From: Cristatella mucedo
Lineage: Eukaryota; Bryozoa; Phylactolaemata; Cristatellidae
NCBI GenBank assembly: GCA_009760855.2
Contig: WPIO01000129.1
Coordinates: 248,001-312,000 of the forward strand
DNA length: 64,000 bases
Direction: 5' to 3'
The stretch's first letter is position 1. Every line of letters starts with the position of its first letter. Of this stretch, positions 55,953 through 64,000 are shown piece after piece. The notes beneath the pieces were generated by a model. It saw nothing but the letters and a program-made list of their open reading frames with translations. It did not search any database and was not told where the DNA came from. The position numbers and the translations under genes were made by a program.

Positions 55953-56252
55953 GTGCCTACCCGGTCTCTGGACTGCATCAATCTCAGTATGGACAGCCAG
56001 CCTACCCTGGAGGATACCAGGAAGACTCGCTTGGCGGTGGTGCTCAGCCACACCCGCCTGCTAACCAGCTGTACCCAACTGCAGCCCAGACCTATCTAGC
56101 CGGACCCCAGCTGTACCAACCTGCAACTCAGGTCTACCTACCTGCCGCCCAGCCATACCCGCCTAGTGTACAGCAGTATCCACCTGGTGCCCAGCCATTC
56201 GTACAGTACCCAGGGGCAGTACAGCATCCTCTGCCAGGAGTTACGATCACAG
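55953..56252 (+). CDS. LITAF-like gene, exon 2 (Pro/Tyr/Gln-rich)
   Basis: A 300-bp exon between TTCTCACGTTGTAG (acceptor) and a GTACGA donor at 56253, with an uninterrupted frame. It codes for about 100 residues of low-complexity Pro/Tyr/Gln/Gly sequence: AYPVSGLHQSQYGQPAYPGG near the start, then QLYPTAAQTYLAGPQLYQ and AAQPYPPSVQQYPPGAQPF, imperfect repeats of a Q-x-Y-x-P-A unit, ending LPGVTITG. Such proline-rich linkers lie between the PPxY motif and the LITAF domain in this family. It begins and ends in phase 1, compatible with exon 1 before it and exon 3 after it. Read-through past the donor gives a stop at about 56376, so splicing is needed. Base composition is clearly richer in C than the flanks. 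Confidence 0.8.
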
Positions 56253-56837
56253 GTACGACAGTGTATGACATGTGCGAGCACGCTGCCTGCAAGCGCCCGA
56301 CCAGGTTCAAGTTGTGCCTCGAGCACTCCTTCCGGCTCCTTTCTTTCCTAGTTGTGTGGGCACAACTTTCCATGTAATGGTTATCCTCCATTAATCAACT
56401 CGAACTGCTCCGAGTATCGCCGTGAAAGCAGACTAAATACCTTCTTTAAGATTCTGCTTCAGTCGCTTCAGAATATATTTTAAAAACCCTGGCATTGTCA
56501 GAGACACGTTGCAATAATAGATTCCACCATGAAGCCATTTTTAATTTAAATAATTTGCTGGCTGCATTGCTTTGCATTTCACAGGGACCACTCATTTACG
56601 CCAGAGCAACGCAATGCATGGCAGCATCCATTTGTGCAGCTCAATTCCTTTACAGCAAGCGCATTTTGACCCCTGGGTTTTGTCAGCCTGTTACCCATTT
56701 TGTTCAGAGCTAGTCTCACGAGCTGCCATTGCAGCATCTTGCTGAAAATCGCTTGGGCCGGATAAATTTAGTCAGAAATGTTAACATTGGACGCCCCATC
56801 GGTGAGTGAGAAAGTATTCGGTGAGGGTTGAAGGTTA
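56253..56837. other. Intron 2, unassigned
   Basis: No recognised element. Confidence 0.45.
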
Positions 56838-57105
56838 TGGGCAGTGGCAGAGCCAGGATTTCATCTTGGGGGGGCCAAGAGCCACAAAAAATGTATGTAG
56901 GGGCCAAAATCTGTAAGTCGCTTGTGTAGGCGGGGCTAGACTTACAATTGTTGAAAAATTAGAGTGCAAACTCATAATACCATATTCGTCGCAAACTTAG
57001 CGGTCACTTGCTCATCGATTAGAATTAAAACGTAATTTTTAGTTGGTGATGGTAGAGGGAAATGCCCCCTCCTGCAAATGTCCCCTCTGCTTCGCCTGCA
57101 TTTAT
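56838..57105. mobile_element. Possible DNA-transposon-like repeat
   Basis: GGCAGTGGCAGAGCCAGGAT followed by TTGGGGGGGCC is a terminal sequence I associate with short DNA transposons in animals. CCCCTCTGCTTCGCCTGC near 57077 could be a diverged inverted partner. No target duplication was established. Confidence 0.35.
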
Positions 57106-59299
57106 GGTGTGTGTGTGCTGTATGCTCCTGTATCGCTCTGGTCACCCGTGGCTGACAACGCTGTCAGTGAGCGTTTTGCAGTTCTTTTTGCAACGGGTCC
57201 AAGAGCTGGTAACGTGCCGCTACATGCCCGCCCCCCCCTGTGCTGTCGTCTGTTACTGGTCTCCTCAACACGAATTTCTAGGTGTAAGGGTTTTTCCATC
57301 GAACTCAAGTGGCTATTGCTCAATTGCAAAACTTTCTCCACAACTACGACCTCAAGGTGGTAATTAATGATATGGCTAAATAAAGAGTCTGGCAAACCTT
57401 TATGCACATGCAAGAACCGATTGTACCCGGTCTGCTGCCTGGAGATGGTGTGCTGATGGTGTGCAGGCATGCTGAGTTGACACCATTTGTTACACGAAGG
57501 CTGTGCGTATCACCCATCTATGATTCGGATAAAAGTAAAGGCTAGCTGATTCTAGCGGCATAGAAGTCGTATTGATTATCCCTCCAGCTTTCATCGGGCA
57601 GTCAAGATTTGCCTGCAGGACTCAATCGACGACCTAGGTCATGAAGTGGTAGCACCTTAACCCATAGCGTGCAAGCGACCCGGAAGGAAGTTGTCGCACA
57701 GTAAGCCTCTACGTCAGCATTATTTGAATCCATTGCAATACTTGAACGGAAGCCAACGACAGGTTATCCGTCTGCTCGTGAGTGCTGCTCGTTGTGCCCC
57801 AGTCGCTCGTTGAGATTCTGGAGTCGATTGCTTGGGGGGGAGTTTGCTTTTGCTGTTTCTTCAAACTCCTGTGAAAACTCCTTGCCATCATTTACTTCAG
57901 GTAGTCTTCATACACGAATTCGTTGTATTTCACAAGCTATGGTTGTATATCTTTACGGCTTGACAAAAAACTAAATGTAACATTTAGGCAAACTTACTGG
58001 TACCTTGCTACTTTATTTCTTTTCTGTCAAGGCAGCTGGTTTCAAAGCACTTATCGGGTCGCTTAGACTTTCAAGTGTTCGGTGATTCTGTTCCTTCCAG
58101 TGGCAGGTCCCTTGACTCTCTGGAGATGGCCCTGGTCGAGGTTCACAGTGAAATTTGAAAGAGCAAAGATGATTCAAAAAGTGTGTTTAATCTGCATTAA
58201 CTCGTTCAGCTTTTTGAGGTTTATGGTGGAGAATGATTGGCGGCATAAGAATCTTTCACCGGGCGTTTAATGTGTTCCTTTCTAATCTGCTGCTATCATT
58301 ATCTGCGTCTGAGGTCTCTAGCGGTGGCTTAGTTTTCACATCCGTGTGGCAATTTTGGGCTCATTAGGGCAGCTGCCTTTTAAGCAGTTCTGCTTGGTGA
58401 AGTCATCCGATACTGCAGGAATGTTGGAAGTACATCTTAGATAGAGCTGCCAGGGCAACATCCCACCTGCTTCCTGCCTACTTGAGTGTTACTTGAGTCC
58501 TCCATTTTGTAGGAGGTTTAGACAGCAGTCTAGCTCCAAATCTTGCTTCCTGCTTGTGGCCAAACTTTGCTAATGCAATTACCTGTAGAAGGAAACCTAT
58601 CGGCTATGGCCTTTACAGATCACCACCTCAAAATCTGATTTTTAAACTCCGAGCTCAGAGTGTCCCATAAACAGGGACTAGCATGGAACACATCGATGAG
58701 GTAACCGGTCAATACGTGTGCATGTGCCCTCCCCCATTCCTTTCAAAGCAATGCAGTGGTCGTGGCCTGAATGGCATCTATGATTGGTCACATGCTAAGT
58801 CTTGGCTGAAAAAATATAACCAAGTTTCGGTGCTGAGTCTTCACCGACTCTTCCCTAAGCCTGGAACCCCACCGTATTGGTGACGTATACACCGACGACT
58901 CGAGTAAGCAGGAAGCAGGTAGGAAGCAAGACTCCCCATCTAAACCATGCTTAAGAGATAGATTGCAAGTGCAACAAAAGAGCTGCCAGCTGTAGCAGGT
59001 CTGCAGTTATCGGCCTCGAACTGTTGGTGACATGCTAATTGGCTACTGGGCCTCTCTGCAAGTTCCTCGTCGGGTGAATTCGAATGATGTGATTTAATCT
59101 TGCTTTTTGCTAGCCCCTGTAGGTCTGGTCTACTTTCTTAATAATTGAGCAGCTCCATCGGCAGGTGCATCTCATTTCCTTTTGACAGCAGCTGCTGCTA
59201 TTAGCTTCGGCTTCAGATTCATGTTGTCTGCTAGTCTATACCGGCTCGTATTCTGGTTCATTTGAACAAGCTGTGGCAATTGGTGCTTGATCATCTAGT
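57106..59299. other. Intron 2, unassigned
   Basis: Frames 57043-57363 (+) and 57102-57470 (-) overlap each other and lack motifs. No repeat family identified. Confidence 0.45.
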
Positions 59300-59590
59300 G
59301 ACTCAGCTCATGCACCATCATTCCCCTCGGCTTCCGCTGATCTCGCCATTCCTCGCACTACACTGAGGGAATCTCGCCTTCAGTTCGGATTTGCCGAACG
59401 CCTGGAACTTGCTTCTACAATTTACCACCACGTGCATTGACTTCGAATTATTTAAGTCACAGCTATCGATGCCTCTGTTCTACTAAGCTTTTCCAATACC
59501 ATAGTCAACTTGCCTGCTTTTTAAGTCACTCATTAGGAGCCCGCACGCAGATTGTTTCTCTGAGGTTGCTATACAAAAGACATTATTAAT
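59300..59590 (+). mobile_element. Degenerate LINE 3' end
   Basis: In shifted frames it reads ADLAIPRTTLRE and FAFSSDLPNAWNLL, then CIDFELFKSQLSMPLFY. This parallels the FSSYAPKAWNSLP and FKKxLKTRLF end of the L2-like LINEs. The tail-like TTTCTCTGAGGTTGCTATAC occurs at about 59551. Confidence 0.6.
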
Positions 59591-60149
59591 TGCTGAACGA
59601 CAATATACCGTAATGCTTGCAAGGTTCCTACTGGCTCAAAAGGTCTTGTGGCACTGTAATAGCAGTCGTGGTTTTTATCAACTGCCAAAGCACTCTTATT
59701 GCCTCAGCATGAGCTGAGGTGGATCGTGATGCCAGCATCAGCTGCAGCATAGGCTGGCTGAGCGGTACTCTAATTTGTTCAGTGAATCTTAACCAAGCAA
59801 TCGCCTGTATCGTGTTGTTTTGTCACATTTAAAGAACTGAATTTTGCAACTATGCACATTGATGTTGGCACTCAGCAATAACGAGAGAGCTGTCAATGTT
59901 GGTGCTTTCCAGGGCTATAGTGTTTATGTGTGTGCCTCTTGCGATTTGTTGTTTGCAATTTTACTCGTCCACTTTTTTCTTCCTCTGTCTTCATCTATCT
60001 ACCCTGTTCTCCATGCTCCTCCTCTCTATCGCACTGTATATGTGTGTGCGTGGTGTCCGTGTGCGCGGTGTCCGTGTGCGCGGTGTCCGTGTGCGTGGTG
60101 TCTCTGCGTTTGAGTGTGGAACTCGTTCTTTCTCAGGCTCACATGCTTT
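59591..60149. other. Intron 2, unassigned
   Basis: Includes four short GTGTGCG(C/T)GGTGTCC repeats at 60050-60103. No gene recognised. Confidence 0.5.
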
Positions 60150-60333
60150 CTCCAAGCTTGTGCTCTCTCACACACACACTCTCTCTCTCTTTCTCCCTAT
60201 CAATCTCTCTCTCTCTCTCTCCATCTATCTGTCTATCGTTCTCTATATATCTCTCCATCGATCTCTCTGTCTTTCCATCGATCTATCTCTCTGTCTGTGT
60301 GTGTGTGTATGTGTGTGTGTGCGTGGGTGTGTG
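60150..60333 (+). repeat. Pyrimidine-rich tract and (GT)n
   Basis: CTCTCT and TCTATC-type repeats with short ATCGATCTCT interruptions (60160-60292), then GTGTGTGT (60293-60333). It lies in intron 2, 0.65 kb before exon 3. Confidence 0.9.
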
Positions 60334-60983
60334 GCTTTCTTTGTCGTATGTGGGCAGCTGCATGACTCTCAATGTATCGGCCGGGCGATTGTGTTTCTTC
60401 GTGGACCAAGACATAGACATAGGACATGACATGGACATAGACCCAAGAGCACCTGCACAGCTACCCCCACAATCGGTTACTGCTATTCGTGAAGGCATAG
60501 TGTGCTCAGTCAATCAGTCAATCGTCTGTTCTCAGTTTATACTGATGCTGAAACTGCAATTACTCGCGGACCGGGCAATTATTGCCATGACAATAGCTGC
60601 TGTCATGCTACAGCATATCTGCAACAATGCTGCCATTGTTGCAGCAGCTGCTGTCATGTTGCCTTGCTAAGCTTTGCATGTGGGCAGAATTATCCTCAGG
60701 CTGAGTGCCCCTTTCTTGAAAAACGTGGTCACGTAGTTCTCAGCTTCTCACAATAATTTCGCATCTGTGTCACTCACCCTTACTCTTGTTATCCCCGGCG
60801 TATCTTTGAGCCTATCTGTGACCCTGTATATTGCCAATCTGCAAGCTTCAGCAGCCATTTGCTTCTGCACTGCTTCAGCGGCTCTTTTTCTCGACCCAGA
60901 GAGCCTCACGAGATGCTGCAGTATAGCCTGACGTGCAGCGTCGAGGCTACGTCAGAGCCCATATGTCTTCACTCGTTTTACAG
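60334..60983. other. Intron 2, 3' part
   Basis: Contains GGACATAGAC/GGACATGACA repeats (60416-60442) and a palindrome-rich CTGCTGTCATGCTACAGCAT area (60598-60660). No coding motif before the exon 3 acceptor. Confidence 0.5.
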
Positions 60984-61164
60984 CTGCACCGGTCATGACG
61001 ACCACATTCGTGAACACGACCGTTGTCTCTGGGCTTCCCTTGCCATGCGGACCTGGTCCGGCGCAGGTCGTGTGCCCGGGCTGTCATGCGACGGTGCTCA
61101 CCAGCACGTCCTACCAAACGGGCTTGCTCACCTGGATCATTTTTGCCGTGCTCTTCTTCTTGGG
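60984..61164 (+). CDS. LITAF-like gene, exon 3 (LITAF domain, N-terminal half)
   Basis: A 181-bp exon between GTCTTCACTCGTTTTACAG (acceptor) and GTGAGC (donor at 61165). The translation contains APVMTTTFVNTTVV, LPLPCGPGPAQVVCPGCHAT and VLTSTSYQTGLLTWIIFAVLF, then FLG. CPGC is the first zinc-binding Cys pair. SYQTGLLTW and the hydrophobic run after it are the membrane-inserting segment of the LITAF domain, by which these monotopic proteins anchor to late endosomes and lysosomes. The exon starts in phase 1, fitting exon 2, and ends in phase 2. The second half of the domain (hydrophobic end and the H-x-CPxC knuckle) must come from a further exon, not found before 64000. This domain match is the firmest evidence for a host gene in the window. 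Confidence 0.88.
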
Positions 61165-61643
61165 GTGAGCGAGCCGCCCCCGGCGGCGCACCGCGCGCAC
61201 CGAGTCGCTCGAGCGCCGTGTCCCCGTCCTCTGAGCTCACGCTACCAGCCCGGCAAGCATATTGCTCGCGCGTATTCGCGAGCAAGCGCATTCCCCCTGA
61301 TATATCATGTTGGCTTTTATTAGCTCCAGGCCATAGATTATCGCGTAATTGGTTTGCAAGCCGTTGCAATTCAGGAGCCGTGAATAATGAATATCGAGTC
61401 ATAATCTGGTTGATTTGGTAGCTGGCCACTGTTTCAGCTGCGTGCTGCAGCTGCTATGGAGGATCAAAGCTAGAGAGAGGCCGCAGGAGTTGAGCTGGGA
61501 GCCCCAGCCGCCCATGCCTGCGCTCCGAAGGGAGATGCCAGCCATCGTTCGCATGCCACCTAGGAGCGGCTCGGTGTGCGACGTGTCTGCCAGCCAGCAC
61601 GATGGTGCCCTTAGCCGTGTGCAGGAGAGCTAACCCACCCACA
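61165..61643. other. Intron 3, GC-rich start
   Basis: CpG-rich sequence just after exon 3 (GGCGGCGCACCGCGCGCACC at about 61182), then unassigned. No second LITAF half-domain. Confidence 0.5.
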
Positions 61644-61682
61644 GGCAAGGCATCTGGCTCTGACTGAGCCAGATGCCTTGCC
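61644..61682. repeat. Perfect 17-bp inverted repeat with 5-base loop
   Basis: GGCAAGGCATCTGGCTC, loop TGACT, then GAGCCAGATGCCTTGCC. All 17 positions pair. It lies in intron 3 and would form a stable hairpin in RNA or a cruciform in DNA. Confidence 0.97.
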
Positions 61683-62016
61683 GGTGGCTCGTGCTCTGGC
61701 TGCCCAAGCAGCCAAGGCCGGCTGCAGACAGAACCCGTGGTCTTATTTGTCCAGCTTATTAGCAGATGTTGCTAGAGTGCAGTGCACACAGACCAGCTCT
61801 TTCAGCAAGCTGCTGCGTCACTTGATATCGCTGTCGTTCTTGGGCTGCATGCCAAGCTGGCATGGTGGCCACTTGAATTGAAGCAGCAAGAACTCTGGTA
61901 GCATTGCACGGTTCGGATGAATGGCATGAGATCCGACCAAGTAGCCCTGCCGTTTTTTGCACTCAACTTAGCACAGCTCCAGTGTCCACACACATTTACA
62001 ACCACAAACATATACA
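61683..62016. other. Intron 3, unassigned
   Basis: No element recognised. Confidence 0.45.
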
Positions 62017-62057
62017 TGCACACACACACACACATGCACACACACACACACACACAG
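62017..62057. repeat. (CA)n microsatellite
   Basis: CA dinucleotides with one CATG interruption, oriented opposite to the GT array 180 bp downstream. Confidence 0.95.
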
Positions 62058-62238
62058 ACTTCATGGCCTTCGAAATTGGCATAGGCAGAGAGAGATATAT
62101 GCATTTTTTTGTACCCCAAGCGTGTCTGTAGCCCAAGCTCCTCACGCATACATAGAATCTCTAAATGATTTATGCAGGCATGTGTGTTTGCATGTATTTT
62201 GTGCTTGTGTTTGTTTGTGTGTTTGGGCTTGTTTGTAT

Positions 62239-62380
<142 letters not shown>

Positions 62381-63099
62381 GTGCGCACGTGCCCAGAAGT
62401 GCACACGCCTCTATGATGTTGTGGCTGGAGTGCACAGTGTGTCACTTGCATTTGAACCGACCGAACAGAACCGACTCGGCATTCGGGATCCTGGCTGCTG
62501 GATCAGTAAGTGAGCCCATCCCCTTGGCTGCAGTTTCGTTGATCAAGAGGCGATATGTGAATGGGACGGTCCTGAGCTCGAGCTTATGCTATTGTGGCTT
62601 ATCTGTCGTATCAAGATTGCACTTCGAGATAGTGATACTCTGGCAGGTAGGCATGGAGCAAGCAGATGCTTGCTGCTGACGAAATAGCAGACTGCGCTGC
62701 ACAACTGCTCATCGTGGTATCAAGCAGCCTAAACTTGAGGCTCTTCACTTGCGCACATCTCTGTATCAAACCTTGCCGAATGCCAGGTGCTTCCACCGCT
62801 GACAGTCCGTACCTACCGGAATTACCTTACATTCGAAATGTTTACAGCTTACGACAGCAGCAGAAGTCGATAAAATATTAATTCTTCCTAATGCAGTGAG
62901 TGCTAGATATTCCCGAGAATAATGCTTGACAGACATCTGGTCATCGGAGAGGGGCATCCTTCAGAGATGCTGCGACCTTTGACAGCTAGGTTGAAAAGCC
63001 TATTTATTAGACATTAATTTACTCGCACTTGTATCCTATTCTACCCTTTAGTCGTTTCGGCAGTATCAGCCATGCACCTGCCACCTCCATTATTTTTCA
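62381..63099. other. Intron 3, unassigned
   Basis: A splice-like pair (CCCTTGGCTGCAG before 62534 and GTAGGC at about 62647) frames a short open stretch in the phase that exon 3 requires. Its translation does not look like the second half of a LITAF domain, so it is not annotated as an exon. Confidence 0.45.
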
Positions 63100-63225
63100 T
63101 TACCGATGTCGTGGGCTTGAATCCTGCTGTGAGCAATCCTTTATTGCTGCTGCAGGTGGTAGTGATAGCCTTGAAGGCTCTTCTGTCACTAAACAAAAAG
63201 AGGATGGTAAATCAGCTAGTTGTTG
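63100..63225 (+). mobile_element. SINE-B copy, 5'-truncated
   Basis: GTCGTGGGCTTGAATCCTGC (B-box region), GGTGGTAGTGATAGCCTTGA, and GGCTCTTCTGTCACTAAACA then AAAAGAGGATGGTAAATCAG. It lacks the A-box part. Confidence 0.78.
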
Positions 63226-63384
63226 TACTGGCTGATGAAGAGATGGATGTGAAAAGACCAACCCAAGTCGAATTGCACTGACTACTAAGACAGACCAGAA
63301 GATAGGTGGAAATCAAAACATGAGGGGGAAAGAGACAGCGACCAAGATAAAAAAGAATAGAGTTACTGGTTGTGCCCCAGGGTT

Positions 63385-63532
63385 TAAAGTGCTTTACTGG
63401 TTGGGCCCCGGGTTTAAAGTATTCCCCTTTGACGACCGAGATCGGCAGCTCTCACCCTGAGGCAAATGTGAAGTGCCTGGATAGAGGTTAAGTTCTCTTG
63501 GGTGCTGTACGAATGAATTATACTTTATTATA
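63385..63532 (+). mobile_element. SINE-A copy, altered head
   Basis: Tail AAGTGCCTGGATAGAGGTTA and CTCTTGGGTGCTGTACGAAT is clear. The head is disturbed: GGTTG(T)GCCCC(A)GGGTTTAAAGT occurs twice in tandem (about 63369-63391 and 63398-63420). Confidence 0.75.
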
Positions 63533-63589
63533 CTACTTATTCTAGAAAAAGTGGTGTAAGAGGGAAACCGCGATGGACTGGGACAGAAA

Positions 63590-63924
63590 TAGGGAGGGAG
63601 ATATAGCCAGTGAGAGTTTGAGGGGTGAGAGAAGATAAAGATAGAGAGAGAGACAGACAGACAGACAGACTGACGGTGAGAGGAGAATGGAGAGAGAGAG
63701 AGAGTCAGTGAGAGGAGAAGGGGAGAGAGTGAGAGAGAGACGGTGAGAGGAGAATGGAGAGAGAAAGAGAGAGAGAGACGGCGAAAGGAGAATGGGGAGA
63801 GGGAGAGAAAGAGAGTGAGAGAGAGATGGGGAGAGAGAGAGAAAGAAAGAGTTAGAGAGGGAGCCGGTGAGAGGAGAATGGAGAGAGAAAGAGAGTGAGT
63901 GAGAGAGACGGTGAGAAGAGAATG

Positions 63925-63958
<34 letters not shown>

Positions 63959-64000
63959 GAGAGAGAAAATTAGAGAGAGGTGGTGAGAGGAGAATGGAGA
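63590..64000 (+). repeat. GA-rich purine tract with a ~45-60-bp higher-order repeat
   Basis: Nearly all A and G on the + strand for over 400 bp. The phrase CGGTGAGAGGAGAATGGAGA recurs in exact or slightly changed form at about 63674, 63749, 63780, 63863, 63909 and 63981, separated by GAGA runs of differing length. It continues past the window end. Confidence 0.93.

Noticed and set aside
57043-57470. Overlapping 106- and 122-codon frames as genes
   Set aside because: Antisense to each other, low-information composition, inside intron 2 and next to a probable DNA-transposon terminus.
59896-60670. Frames of 177 and 246 codons over the pyrimidine/GT tract
   Set aside because: Driven by CTCT and GTGT repeats (Ser/Leu and Cys/Val runs); no motif, and inside intron 2.
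62534-62646. Possible exon 4 of the LITAF-like gene
   Set aside because: It has acceptor-like and donor-like borders in the correct phase, but its translation lacks the CPxC knuckle and the hydrophobic segment expected of the second LITAF half.

Overview
The window looks like a gene-poor stretch of an animal (metazoan) nuclear genome, most likely an invertebrate, though the species cannot be fixed from sequence alone. The grounds are: a split gene of the LITAF family with consensus GT/AG splice sites; several L2/CR1-like non-LTR retrotransposons; tRNA-derived SINEs; hAT, pogo/Tigger and Tc1/mariner relics; a Ty3/gypsy relic; abundant dinucleotide microsatellites; and no long intact open frames except artefacts of tandem repeats. 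No bacterial operon, CRISPR array, rRNA or functional tRNA gene was seen.

The only convincing host gene is a LITAF-like (LPS-induced TNF factor / CDIP1-type) gene on the + strand. Exon 1 (ATG at 42847, PPPY motif), exon 2 (55953-56252, Pro/Tyr/Gln-rich) and exon 3 (60984-61164, first CxxC knuckle and membrane-inserting segment) join in frame. Their phases (1, 1, then 2) agree and each boundary has AG/GT signals. The last exon, with the second Cys pair, is not visible and should lie beyond 64000. Introns are about 13.0 kb and 4.7 kb. A TATA-like box, a GTCACGTG E-box and a GC box lie 90-120 bp before the ATG.

Layout: 1-3330, degenerate Ty3/gypsy pol and possible LTR, its integrase split by a LINE fragment. 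3330-15940, LINE-A copies, a hAT transposase relic (6340-7614) cut by a LINE, SINEs. 16444-18556, a pogo/Tigger element with TIRs and TA flanks. 19-39 kb, SINEs and LINE copies, including the best RT (24945-26205), a SPIN-like short hAT element (29242-29406) and a second pogo-like relic (about 30.3-30.8 kb). 39617-41385, a striking GC-rich satellite built from 8-, 7- and 10-base variants of one CTTRCGG core. 41.4-42.85 kb, a G-rich zone and the promoter. 42.85-61.2 kb, the LITAF-like gene, its introns full of LINE, SINE and Tc1 debris. 61.2-64 kb, hairpin, very long GT/CA microsatellites, SINEs and a GA-rich purine tract.

Family names used here: LINE-A is the commonest L2-like family (3' UTR with repeated GCATGCTGAC/ACTAACCA words, hairpin tail, ATT repeats). 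LINE-B is a second L2-like family. SINE-A has a tRNA-like head and the LINE-A tail. SINE-B has a tRNA-like head and a different tail. These are local labels, not database names.
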